Part shown: positions 24,485 through 31,578 of the stretch, in pieces
Position numbering within the stretch: position 1 is the first letter of the stretch
How the letters are laid out: each line of letters begins with the position of its first letter
IMG/VR virus record: IMGVR_UViG_3300025940_000009
Location: 1-60,024 of that record
Direction: 5' to 3' (one strand)
DNA: 60,024 nucleotides
Origin: a virus
The notes under the pieces: model-generated
The model's input: only the letters and a program-made list of their open reading frames with translations
The model's database searches: none
What the model was told of the DNA's origin: nothing
Program-made: the position numbers and the translations under genes

Positions 24485-24539
24485 GTGACAACTGTCACGC
24501 TCACCTGACGTGTTTACACATCAACCGACCTGATAGAAC
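24485..24539 (+). promoter_or_regulatory. Promoter with perfect GTGAC-type operator
   Basis: GTGACAACTGTCAC (24485-24498), 11-base gap, GTGTTT (24510), 18-base spacer ACACATCAACCGACCTGA, TAGAAC (24534-24539), six bases to the ATG. Predicted leaderless. Confidence 0.78.
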
Positions 24540-24545
24540 GGAACC

Positions 24546-24911
24546 ATGACCACCACCACCGTCGAGGACGCCAAGCGCCTCGCCGCCATCCTGGAGCGCA
24601 TCGAGGTGCTGACCGCCAAGTTCGTGGCCGACGGCCAGGCGCAGCATCCCATCCTCTCGCCGGACCGGTACGAGACCGAGGTCGGCGCCAAGTTCATCCG
24701 CATCGTCTGCGTCCACGGTGGCAACGGCCAGCGCATGGTCCACGCCTTCGTTGACGTCAGCAACGGCAACCTCATCAAGGCCGCTGGCTGGAAGGCTCCG
24801 GCCAAGCGCAAGAACGGCCTGGCCGTGTGCTGCTCGCTTCTCGATGACGACAAGTTCGCCTGGCTGATGGCCGAGGCCGACCGCTTCGGCCACTACCTGT
24901 ACGTCCGATGA
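24546..24911 (+). CDS. Hypothetical protein, leaderless start
   Basis: 121 residues. N-terminal helix (TVEDAKRLAAILERIEVLTAK), a beta core (FIRIVCVHGGNGQRMVHAFV) and a basic loop KAPAKRKNG. I do not recognise the fold. ATGA overlap with the next gene. Confidence 0.55.
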   Translation: MTTTTVEDAKRLAAILERIEVLTAKFVADGQAQHPILSPDRYETEVGAKFIRIVCVHGGNGQRMVHAFVDVSNGNLIKAAGWKAPAKRKNGLAVCCSLLDDDKFAWLMAEADRFGHYLYVR

Positions 24912-25201
24912 GTCGGGCACGCGTCATGGTGACGCTGGACACACGCCACTCCTCCGACTGGGAGGACTTCCAGTCGGTGGTGGCGGTGCTGGCCGAGTAC
25001 GGCGAGCCCGAGGAGGACCGCTCCGATCACTGGCAGTCGGTCGAGGTGGTTGTTGATGGTGACAGCCTGCCCGACATCTACGCCCATTTCGAGCGGCTGC
25101 ACGTCCTGGGCCATGCGTTCGTGGAGTACATCTCTGCGGACCAGGACGCCGCACGGTTCGGGGGCATCCTCTACCTGGACGAGCACGACGACAAGGGGTG
25201 A
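24908..25201 (+). CDS. Hypothetical protein
   Basis: 97 residues, acidic, alpha/beta ferredoxin-like pattern (ARVMVTLDTRHSSDWEDF, VEVVVDGDSLPDIYAHF). No cysteines. Ends just before the next promoter. Confidence 0.5.
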   Translation: MSRARVMVTLDTRHSSDWEDFQSVVAVLAEYGEPEEDRSDHWQSVEVVVDGDSLPDIYAHFERLHVLGHAFVEYISADQDAARFGGILYLDEHDDKG

Positions 25202-25212
25202 ACGGGTGTCAC

Positions 25213-25262
25213 GTGTATCCAGGTACACCTGACTTGCTTCCGACTACACGACGTGATAGACC
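25213..25262 (+). promoter_or_regulatory. Promoter with a different short inverted repeat
   Basis: TTGCTT (25234), 17-base spacer CCGACTACACGACGTGA, TAGACC (25257-25262). Upstream is GTGTA-N6-TACAC (25213-25228) in place of the GTGAC palindrome. Leader of about 37 bases with RBS ACGGGAA. Confidence 0.72.
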
Positions 25263-25305
25263 AGTGTCCTCCCCACTCCACCACCACGAAACGGGAACCA
25301 CCACC

Positions 25306-26049
25306 ATGGCCAAGCCAGCCTCCGACAAGCAGATCGCACTGATCAAGCGCCTCTTCAACGAGTTGTCCGCCCACAAGGGCGTGCCCGAGGTCGAGCGCAC
25401 CCTGGCGCCGCACGCCGACATCCTGCGCAGCATCCTGGTCAACGGGACCGGCGACTCGTACTCGGCCAGCAAGGCCATCGATGCCATGATCAACCTCGTC
25501 CGCCGCATCGAGTCCGGCCTGGTCGACGGCGCCAAGCCCGTCTTCCGCGCTGCCAGCCCGGCTCAGCAGTCCTTCATCGCCAGCCTGCTGGCCGACCGCG
25601 TGGTGCCTGCCGACCTGGTCGGCACCGACCCGGCCAAGGTGCCCGCTGCCGATGCTTCCAGCATCATCACCCGCTTGAAGGCTGCGCCCAAGGTGTCCGG
25701 CAAGGCTGCTGTCAGCAACAACAACGGCGCCGAGCACGGTGACGTCTTCGTCACGGCTGACAAGGACCTGCTCCTCGTCCGCATGTCGCGGTCGAGCGGC
25801 AACCTCTACGCCTCCATCGCCCCGTGGCCGACGAGCCCCGGACGCATCCGGTGGGACTACTTGAAGAACGGCATGCCGCTCGTGCGCAAGGCCACCAAGA
25901 TCACGGCCGAGGAGGCCGCGGCGCTCGGTCACGTGACGCATCACTGCTGCTTCTGCGGCATCGAGTTGAGTGACGAGGGCGAGGGCCGCTCGGTCGAGGT
26001 GGGCTACGGCCCGGTGTGCGCATCGAACCGAGGCCTGCCGTGGGGGTGA
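25306..26049 (+). CDS. Protein with C-terminal DUF6011-type zinc motif
   Basis: 247 residues from ATG 25306. Two helical repeats begin ASDKQIALIKRLFNEL and SPAQQSFIASLLADR, a pattern seen in actinobacterial and phage proteins. The C-terminus HHCCFCGIELSDEGEGRSVE and GYGPVCA fits DUF6011, a small zinc-binding domain. Function unknown; probably nucleic-acid related. Confidence 0.65.
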   Translation: MAKPASDKQIALIKRLFNELSAHKGVPEVERTLAPHADILRSILVNGTGDSYSASKAIDAMINLVRRIESGLVDGAKPVFRAASPAQQSFIASLLADRVVPADLVGTDPAKVPAADASSIITRLKAAPKVSGKAAVSNNNGAEHGDVFVTADKDLLLVRMSRSSGNLYASIAPWPTSPGRIRWDYLKNGMPLVRKATKITAEEAAALGHVTHHCCFCGIELSDEGEGRSVEVGYGPVCASNRGLPWG

Positions 26050-26210
26050 CCTGGAGCAGCGGCCGCGATCGGGCGTGGAATCACGCCGATCGCCAGGCCT
26101 TCCGGGACGGTGTGAGGCTGCGAGCCTCCACCGTCCCCCGCAAGCACAAGCCAGACCCCAGCCCCAGCGAGTGGGCTGATGACGACGACAACGAGGAGAC
26201 CGAGCAATGA
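26046..26210 (+). CDS. 54-residue charged hypothetical protein
   Basis: GTG overlapping the previous stop. N-terminal basic half (WSSGRDRAWNHADRQAF) and C-terminal acidic tail (ADDDDNEETEQ). ATGA overlap with the next gene. Confidence 0.5.
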   Translation: MTWSSGRDRAWNHADRQAFRDGVRLRASTVPRKHKPDPSPSEWADDDDNEETEQ

Positions 26211-26767
26211 CCACACCCACCGTCCCAGAGCACACCAGCGAGACCCGCGTGCAGATCACGTTCGTCTTCGACCTGAGCGAGAACGACGAGGGTGGCGTCA
26301 TCATCAAGCCTCGCCAGCGGGGGACCGGCTTCCTGGTCACCAGTGTCCATGTCACTGCCTCCTACGGCAGCGACTACGAGGGCAACGAGCCCATGGTGAG
26401 CGTCCGTGAGTACGGCTACAACCTGACCGCCAAGGGCACCGTCGACAAGCGCCGCACCCGCGCCGACTGGCTGGCTGCGTACGGCATCGTGGCAACCGGC
26501 GAGTGGGCTGGCTTCGACTGGCACGACGTCGAGCGAGCGTTTGAGGCGAACGCGGTCAAGCACTTCGGTGACCTGACCAACATCATCGAGGAGCCCGAGG
26601 CTCACGCATGCCCGGCCTGTGGCTCAACCGACACCTACGACACGTCAACCACGTACCAGTGGCGCTGCAACGCTTGCGGTGAGTACTTCACGGTCGGACA
26701 GGACCCTACCTTCCGACCTGCCGTCGAGACGTTCCTCGATGACGTGATGCCACACATCGAGGGCTGA
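26207..26767 (+). CDS. Protein with C-terminal zinc ribbon
   Basis: 186 residues. A beta-rich N-terminal domain (VQITFVFDLSENDEGGVII, FLVTSVHVTASYG), then ACPACGSTD and WRCNACGEYF, a clear four-cysteine ribbon near 133-160. Last gene before a large hairpin. Confidence 0.6.
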   Translation: MTTPTVPEHTSETRVQITFVFDLSENDEGGVIIKPRQRGTGFLVTSVHVTASYGSDYEGNEPMVSVREYGYNLTAKGTVDKRRTRADWLAAYGIVATGEWAGFDWHDVERAFEANAVKHFGDLTNIIEEPEAHACPACGSTDTYDTSTTYQWRCNACGEYFTVGQDPTFRPAVETFLDDVMPHIEG

Positions 26768-26770
26768 CAA

Positions 26771-26858
26771 CAGCGGGGGTCACCTCAGGGTGCTGCGCCG
26801 CCCCACCGTCGTGGTGGTCGGTGGTGCTGGCAGCAGCGCTCTGAGGTGGCCCCTGCTG
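26771..26858 (+). terminator. Long imperfect hairpin, probable terminator
   Basis: 18-base arms CAGCGGGGGTCACCTCAG and CTGAGGTGGCCCCTGCTG with two mismatches and a 52-base loop that folds further (CCACC/GGTGG). It closes the operon ending at 26767. Confidence 0.6.
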
Positions 26859-26894
26859 CATGCAGCACAGATCCCCGGATTGGCCTCTGTACGG

Positions 26895-27086
26895 CCCCAG
26901 GATCGACGGAAACTGTTTCCGGCACCAAGCACCCCACCCTGACCGTTCTGTCGCAGCCTGAGCGAATCGGCACTTGTCAAGTCGCTTCCGGAAACAAGGG
27001 CTGACCAGCGTCAATGTCAATGGTGACAACTCAGACCCGCATGACAACTGGCTCAATCACGAAACCCAGCATCCATGCGGGTTTGC
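26895..27086. repeat. Duplicated intergenic element, copy B
   Basis: Second copy of the element at 13386-13577: same 128-bp ungapped core, same offset to CATGCGGGTTT (27073-27084). The gap 26768-27164 (397 bases) holds only the hairpin, this element and the next promoter; no gene is seen. Confidence 0.75.
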
Positions 27087-27104
27087 GGGCATCGAGCCTC
27101 TGGT

Positions 27105-27158
27105 GTGACGACAGACACACCTTCCTGATGTGTCAACACACCACCGACCTGATAGACC
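27105..27158 (+). promoter_or_regulatory. Promoter with degenerate GTGAC-type operator
   Basis: GTGACGACAGACAC (27105-27118), 11-base gap, GTGTCA (27130), 17-base spacer ACACACCACCGACCTGA, TAGACC (27153-27158), six bases to the ATG. Predicted leaderless. Confidence 0.7.
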
Positions 27159-27164
27159 AGCGGG

Positions 27165-27392
27165 ATGACCTGCTTCGCCCTCCACTGCGACGCTGCGCCC
27201 ACCGGCACCTCGGTGCACGGCAAGCCTGCGTGTGACCTCCACCTCACTGGTGGGCGGCGGTTCGTGCCCTCGCCCCGCCTGGCCAAGGCGCTCGCCATGC
27301 ACGCTCGCACCACCACGCCCTTCCCCCCTGTCACGCTCGTGGCCGGTGGTGTGCTGGTCGACGGCGTGTTCCTCCGGACCGCGACTGCCTGA
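27165..27392 (+). CDS. Small zinc-binding-like protein, leaderless start
   Basis: 75 residues. C3, C8 and PACDLHLTGG place C-x4-C-x14-C-x2-H in the first 27 residues, a short zinc finger. The rest is Ala/Thr/Pro-rich. No family recognised. Confidence 0.55.
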   Translation: MTCFALHCDAAPTGTSVHGKPACDLHLTGGRRFVPSPRLAKALAMHARTTTPFPPVTLVAGGVLVDGVFLRTATA

Positions 27393-27403
27393 AAGGACCA
27401 GCC

Positions 27404-27547
27404 ATGCCTGCACCTCATGACCTCGATCCCCTCGCCATGACCGATGACGAGCGGCGCGCCAAGCGTCGGTTTGAGGCGTTCTTCGCTTTCGAGACGATGC
27501 CTGACTTGCTTACACATCACCAGTCTGCTAGACCGGAGCACTCATGA
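27404..27547 (+). CDS. 47-residue protein with embedded promoter
   Basis: ATG after GAAAGGACCAGCC. A helical MTDDERRAKRRFEAFFAFE core. The last 14 codons coincide with the next promoter (CTTGCTTAC ... CTAGACC), and its TGA overlaps the next ATG. The C-terminal residues may be set by the promoter and not by protein function. Confidence 0.5.
   Translation: MPAPHDLDPLAMTDDERRAKRRFEAFFAFETMPDLLTHHQSARPEHS
27506..27534 (+). promoter_or_regulatory. Promoter inside the preceding gene
   Basis: TTGCTT, 17-base spacer ACACATCACCAGTCTGC, TAGACC, nine bases to the ATG at 27544. No GTGAC palindrome. Confidence 0.72.
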
Positions 27548-27933
27548 CCACCACACCCCAAGCCCAGCGCGTGATCGACGGCCTGCTGGCCATCGGCCTG
27601 CCCCGTGACACGTTCAAGGTGCAGACTGAGCGCACGCGCCGCAACGACCACGGCGTGCGCTACACCGAGTACGGCGACGCCTCCTCGTACTTCCGCGACC
27701 GGGCGGCGCATGCCACGACGCTGGCCGCTCGTGAGGTGCTGGCTGCTCGTGGCCTCACGCTGCGCTGCATCTGGCTGACCCACACCAACGCCTGGCATGT
27801 CTACGTCACCAGTGAGTACAACCCTCACGGCCTGGTGTTCTACACCGTAGGTGATGCCTACTACAGGCTGCCCGCCAGCGAGCCCACGCCGCTGGAGGTC
27901 ATCGGCCTGGGCAAGCCCGAGGTGCAGGCATGA
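27544..27933 (+). CDS. Hypothetical protein
   Basis: 129 residues. Helix-rich N-terminus (QAQRVIDGLLAIGLP), a polar middle (YGDASSYFRDRAAHATTLAA) and a beta region (HVYVTSEYNPHGLVFY). Resembles small phage acetyltransferase-size proteins only in length. Unknown. Confidence 0.5.
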   Translation: MTTTPQAQRVIDGLLAIGLPRDTFKVQTERTRRNDHGVRYTEYGDASSYFRDRAAHATTLAAREVLAARGLTLRCIWLTHTNAWHVYVTSEYNPHGLVFYTVGDAYYRLPASEPTPLEVIGLGKPEVQA

Positions 27934-28088
27934 CCCACTTCGCTGATGACAACACACCTGGTCGCACCCTGTGCGGCCAGGTGTGGGAGGGCTACGTCGG
28001 CAGCCCCAAGGCTCGCTGCACCGCGTGCGAGAACATCTGGGCCAAGCGCACCGGCTGGTCCTTCCCGCTGCCCGAGGTGGTGGCATGA
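27930..28088 (+). CDS. 52-residue zinc-binding-like protein
   Basis: ATG overlapping the previous stop. C15 and RCTACENIWAK supply three cysteines, with an N-terminal HFAD that may give a fourth ligand. Common layout among tiny actinophage proteins. Confidence 0.55.
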   Translation: MTHFADDNTPGRTLCGQVWEGYVGSPKARCTACENIWAKRTGWSFPLPEVVA

Positions 28089-28089
28089 C

Positions 28090-28119
28090 TTGCTTCCAGC
28101 ATCACGGGTGTGCTAGCAC
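28090..28119 (+). promoter_or_regulatory. Promoter
   Basis: TTGCTT, 18-base spacer CCAGCATCACGGGTGTGC, TAGCAC, seven bases to the ATG. It begins one base after the preceding stop. Predicted leaderless. Confidence 0.7.
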
Positions 28120-28126
28120 TGTGTCC

Positions 28127-28318
28127 ATGACCACCACGCCCACCCGCAACCTCAGCGATCGCGAGGTCACCGCTCTCGGTGCTTCCGTCGTCAACATGGA
28201 CGTCCTCGACTGGACGGCCATCGAGGACGCCACGCCCGCTGACCGTGCAGCGCTCGCTGCTCGCGTGGCCGAGCGCTCGGCGTTCTTCATCGCTCGCCTG
28301 CTGGAGGTGGCCCGATGA
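28127..28318 (+). CDS. 63-residue helical protein, leaderless start
   Basis: MTTTPTRNLSDREVTALGA then IEDATPADRAALAARVAER. No cysteines. ATGA overlap with the next gene. Unknown function. Confidence 0.5.
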   Translation: MTTTPTRNLSDREVTALGASVVNMDVLDWTAIEDATPADRAALAARVAERSAFFIARLLEVAR

Positions 28319-28470
28319 GTGATGCCATCTACACCAAGGACGAGGCCACCCGCCTGCTCGACGCCGAGGGCCTCGACTGGACGTCGGCTGCTGCCGACGT
28401 CTCCGACACGCTGATCCTCGCTGGCTGGCCCGAGCACGTGGTCGACCACGCCATGCGGTGGCTGGCATGA
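28315..28470 (+). CDS. 51-residue helical protein
   Basis: Begins MSDAIYTKDEATRLLDAEGL and ends VVDHAMRWLA; shares the (G/V)LDWT phrase with the preceding protein (VLDWTAIED versus GLDWTSAAA), so the two may be related by duplication. ATGA overlaps on both sides. Confidence 0.5.
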   Translation: MSDAIYTKDEATRLLDAEGLDWTSAAADVSDTLILAGWPEHVVDHAMRWLA

Positions 28471-28607
28471 GCGGCACGTGCCCCGTGTGCAAGCGCACCG
28501 TCGAGGTCCACCGTGAGGGGTGGTCCTATGACCACACCGCCACGGGCAGCCTCGATGACGATCTCTGCCCCGGTTCAGGCCAGCCCGTCGAGCACCCATC
28601 AGCCTGA
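28467..28607 (+). CDS. 46-residue zinc-binding-like protein
   Basis: CPVCKRTVEVHREGW then DDDLCPGSG: C-x2-C-H-C arrangement. Ends two bases before the -35 of the helicase promoter. Confidence 0.55.
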   Translation: MSGTCPVCKRTVEVHREGWSYDHTATGSLDDDLCPGSGQPVEHPSA

Positions 28608-28608
28608 C

Positions 28609-28637
28609 TTGCTTACACGCCACGGGCGTGCTAGACC
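28609..28637 (+). promoter_or_regulatory. Promoter of SNF2-type helicase gene
   Basis: TTGCTT, 17-base spacer ACACGCCACGGGCGTGC, TAGACC. The spacer has a small GCCAC/GGGC foldback. Leader of about 27 bases with RBS AGGAGAATCC. Confidence 0.75.
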
Positions 28638-28670
28638 AGTGTCCTCCCCTCCACCACCACAGGAGAATCC

Positions 28671-30206
28671 GTGAGCATCTTCGATCTGCTGAACGAGCCC
28701 GAGCGCCCCGCACACACCGCCACCGTCATGGGTGGCGCTGTGGTGGCCGCTGGCGCGTTCGAGTCCGCCCGCACCGAGCCCACGCCCGGCTTCGTGCTCC
28801 CGGTCGAGCCCGCCACCAAGACGCTGTTCGGCTACCAGGTGGCAGCGGCCGAGACGGCGCTGGTGCACGGCCGGGTGGTGCTCGGCTTCGCTCCGGGCAT
28901 GGGCAAGACGGCCATCGCCCAGGCGGTCGTGGCTGCCAAGGCTGCCCAGGGCATCCGCTCCATCGTGGTGGTGCCGCCCACGCTGCGCCTCACCCCGTGG
29001 GCGCAGGACTTCGCCGCCGACTACCCGCACCTGCGGGTCGAGGTTGTCACCGGCACCAAGGCTGGCCTGATCCCGGCTGCTGACGTCGTCATCGTCGGTG
29101 ACTCCACCATCCACGCCCGCCAGGGCGACCTGATCGCCTTCGGCGCCGGGCTCGTGATCGGTGACGAGGCCCACCGCTACAAGAGCCGCACGGCCAAGCG
29201 CTCGGTGGCCTTCACCAACATCGCTGACGCGGCTGCTGATGTCATCACCATGACCGGCACGCTCGCCGTCAACCGCCCCGACGAGGTGTACCAGCCCCTC
29301 CGGGCCACGGGCACCCGCCGCGCCACACAGGTCAGCGGTGGCGCCTCGTGGACGGCGTTCCGTTCGGCGTGGTGCATCACCGAGCCCCTCTACATTCCCT
29401 CGCTCGGCCGGACCATCGAGAAGGTCGTGGGCTGCAAGGACGCCCAGGGCCTGAACCGCAAGATGGCCGAGACGTGCTACGTGCGCATCGAGCGCGAGGA
29501 CGTGCTGGACCTGCCCAACAAGGGCTGGTCCGTGCGCTCGCTGGTGCTGAACGGCGCCATGAAGGACTACCGCCGGGCTGAGCGTGACTTCATCGCCCAC
29601 ATCCGCGACACCAAGGGCGGCGCCGCTGCCCGCAAGGCTGCCAAGGCCGAGGCCATCGTGGAGATGATGGGCCTGTGGAAGATGGCGGGCGAGGCCAAGG
29701 TCGCCGCCACGGTCGAGTACGTGGTCGACTTCACTGACCAGGGCGAGCAGGTCGTCGTGATGGCCTGGCACACCGAGGTCATCGATGCCATCGTGGCCGG
29801 GCTCACCAAGGAGGGCGTGTCGTCGGTAGCAGTCAAGGGCGGCATGGGCGACGTCAAGAAGGCCGCAGCGCAGGCTGCCTTCCAGTCCGGACAGGTGCCC
29901 GTGCTCGTCGGCCAGATCGAGGCGGCTGGTGTCGGCATCACCCTCCACAAGGCAGCCAACCTGGTGTTCGCCCAGTTGCCCTGGTCGCCTGGTTCCCTCC
30001 AGCAGGCCGCTGACCGGATCTACCGCATCGGCCAGCACCGGGACGTGGTGCTCCACGTGCTCAACGCCGACGCCTCGATCGATGAGGTGATGTGGGCGGT
30101 GCTCATCGAGAAGGCCAAGGTCGTTGATGCCATCAACGCCGGTCAGCCCGTGACCATCGATGAGGAGACCGTGACCGAGGCGGTGCTGGCCCACTATGGC
30201 TGGTAG
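28671..30206 (+). CDS. SNF2-family DNA helicase/translocase
   Basis: 511 residues from GTG 28671. Motif I GFAPGMGKT (72-80), motif II GDEAHRYK (164-171), motif III MTGTLAVNRPDEVY, and in the second RecA domain GVGITLHKAANLVFAQ and QQAADRIYRIGQH, the SNF2 signature. These ATPases move along duplex DNA without necessarily unwinding it, in replication, recombination or gene control. The catalytic set is complete. The next gene overlaps its last ten bases. Confidence 0.88.
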   Translation: MSIFDLLNEPERPAHTATVMGGAVVAAGAFESARTEPTPGFVLPVEPATKTLFGYQVAAAETALVHGRVVLGFAPGMGKTAIAQAVVAAKAAQGIRSIVVVPPTLRLTPWAQDFAADYPHLRVEVVTGTKAGLIPAADVVIVGDSTIHARQGDLIAFGAGLVIGDEAHRYKSRTAKRSVAFTNIADAAADVITMTGTLAVNRPDEVYQPLRATGTRRATQVSGGASWTAFRSAWCITEPLYIPSLGRTIEKVVGCKDAQGLNRKMAETCYVRIEREDVLDLPNKGWSVRSLVLNGAMKDYRRAERDFIAHIRDTKGGAAARKAAKAEAIVEMMGLWKMAGEAKVAATVEYVVDFTDQGEQVVVMAWHTEVIDAIVAGLTKEGVSSVAVKGGMGDVKKAAAQAAFQSGQVPVLVGQIEAAGVGITLHKAANLVFAQLPWSPGSLQQAADRIYRIGQHRDVVLHVLNADASIDEVMWAVLIEKAKVVDAINAGQPVTIDEETVTEAVLAHYGW

Positions 30207-30540
30207 GCGCAAGGCCCTGCGGGTGGGCGCCCTGGTGCGCCCACTCGCCACCGACGCAGGCTTCGAGGTAGCGCTGGAGCGCATCGCTGCTGCTGGTGAC
30301 AATCGGCGGCGCAAGGGCAAGCCGTACACCGACGCCGAGCGCCTGACGCTGGTGACAGAGGCGGCGTACTGGGCACGCTGGCTGCCCAACGAGGTCGGCG
30401 TGGTGACCGAGGTGTACCCCCGCACTGAGAAGTACCAGGCGCTGGTGCGGTTCGGCGCCCAGTGCAGCATCGAGCACGGCGACCGCTGGATCTGGACCCG
30501 TGAGTACCTGTTCGCCCGGGACGAGTTGAGCGTCCTGTAA
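30196..30540 (+). CDS. Hypothetical basic protein
   Basis: 114 residues; ATG lies inside the end of the helicase gene. RRKALRVGALVRPLATDAG, a helical AERLTLVTEAAYWARWL and a beta-rich EVGVVTEVYPRTEKYQALV. May act with the helicase. Last gene of the rightward block. Confidence 0.5.
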   Translation: MAGRRKALRVGALVRPLATDAGFEVALERIAAAGDNRRRKGKPYTDAERLTLVTEAAYWARWLPNEVGVVTEVYPRTEKYQALVRFGAQCSIEHGDRWIWTREYLFARDELSVL

Positions 30541-30565
30541 CCGCAGGTCAGACATGATGTGTCAC

Positions 30566-30589
30566 CAGAGGCCCCTACGGGGGCCTCTG
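30566..30589 (+). terminator. Strong terminator after helicase operon
   Basis: Perfect 10-bp arms CAGAGGCCCC and GGGGCCTCTG, loop TACG, followed by TTGCGTC. Classic intrinsic terminator shape. Confidence 0.85.
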
Positions 30590-30783
30590 TTGCGTCAACA
30601 GGTGCTTCCGCCATCACCCTAGCCAACCCCTCCCCCTAGCCCCACACAGAGCCATACAGGGCCATATCCGGGCCTGTTGAGACAACAGACGCAGGAAGAC
30701 CCGGCCCCCGTGATGTCCTGAGAGGACAGCACTGAGTAGTAGCAGCCCATAGCACAGTGAGTGGTGTGTAAGCAAGTCATGGT

Positions 30784-30871
30784 GTGCGTGGGTACAGTGC
30801 GTGGGTACATGTGGGCGTGCGTGTGGATTGACAACACACTGCACCCCCAGCCCTGTGGTTTGACAACACAC
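30784..30871. repeat. Tandem and direct repeats
   Basis: GTGCGTGGGTACA occurs twice head to tail (30784-30796, 30797-30809), followed by TTGACAACACAC at 30828 and 30860. Iteron-like spacing, but only two copies each. Confidence 0.6.
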
Positions 30872-30910
30872 ACCACACCTCCACACGCAGCCTACCCACC
30901 CTCTCGACGC

Positions 30911-31096
30911 ATGCGGTGCTGCGCGCCGCATCATACAGGCAAATGCCCTGGTCACAGGGCATGTTACATGCAGCAAATCACGTGCCACGGGCACGTGATT
31001 TGACTACAAATACGGGCGCTGCGCACCCGTGATTTGTCAACATAAAGGGCCGGACCCCCGGCCCTTTATCAGAGCAAAGCCCCCCACCGGGGGGCT
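30911..31096. other. Cluster of hairpins
   Basis: Successive foldbacks: ATGCGG/CCGCAT (30911), ATGCCCTG/CAGGGCAT (30943-30962), CAAATCACGTGCC/GGCACGTGATTTG with a three-base loop (30974-31002), ACAAATACGGG/CCCGTGATTTGT with one bulge (31006-31037), ATAAAGGGCCGG/CCGGCCCTTTAT (31042-31069) and AGCCCCCC/GGGGGGCT (31078-31096). The last two look like bidirectional terminators. Confidence 0.75.
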
Positions 31097-31502
31097 AATC
31101 CATGAGTGTGGAGACGTGTTTGTCACCGCTAACATCTCACAGATTTCCACTGATTTGTAAGCACTTGCTGTATCAACAGTTCGCGCAAAGTGCCACCGAG
31201 TCCTCACCACCACTGATGTGGAAGCAATGTTGCACCTGTCACACCTGTTGTCACAACACAAGAAGGTGGGAAAGCGACCGGGAGGGGACACAGGGGACAC
31301 TTCAGAGTATTCGGTGTACTGGGGGGACTTCGGGGACACCTCGGATATGACCCCCTATACCTCCTCAGGTCCGGCCAGATGTCACACCTGGTTCCACATC
31401 ACTTACCCCGAACCTGTCATCGGTGCCACCTACGGAGATCCGCATCCCCTCGCTATGCCCAGGTATGGCTTCCACAGGCCCGGAAACGCCCCTGGAACGC
31501 CG

Positions 31503-31528
31503 CAGGACGGCCCCGGAGGGCCGTCCTG
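31503..31528 (-). terminator. Terminator of the nuclease gene
   Basis: Perfect 11-bp arms CAGGACGGCCC and GGGCCGTCCTG, loop CGGA, about 50 bases beyond the stop of the leftward nuclease gene. Confidence 0.8.
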
Positions 31529-31578
31529 GGTCCTGGGAGGCCGGAGGTGGGTGTACGGCGTCTCAGGCGGTCTTGGGG

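Larger units (their letters stand above)
30590..31502. other. About 0.9 kb noncoding convergent junction
   Basis: The rightward block ends at 30540 and the leftward block at 31579; no convincing gene lies between. Frames here lack ribosome sites and normal codon use. The region holds tandem GTGCGTGGGTACA copies, two TTGACAACACAC copies, a run of hairpins (30911-31096) and GGGGACAC repeats at 31284, 31293 and 31332. It is visibly less GC-rich in parts. Replication origin, packaging or attachment functions are possible; none is shown. Confidence 0.6.

Noticed and set aside
28599-30626. 675-codon open frame on the minus strand.
   Set aside because: Antisense shadow of the SNF2 helicase gene; GC-rich codon bias keeps this frame open, and the product has no domain sense.
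30828-30871. TTGACA sequences as consensus promoters.
   Set aside because: No usable -10 lies 16-19 bases downstream in either case and no gene follows.
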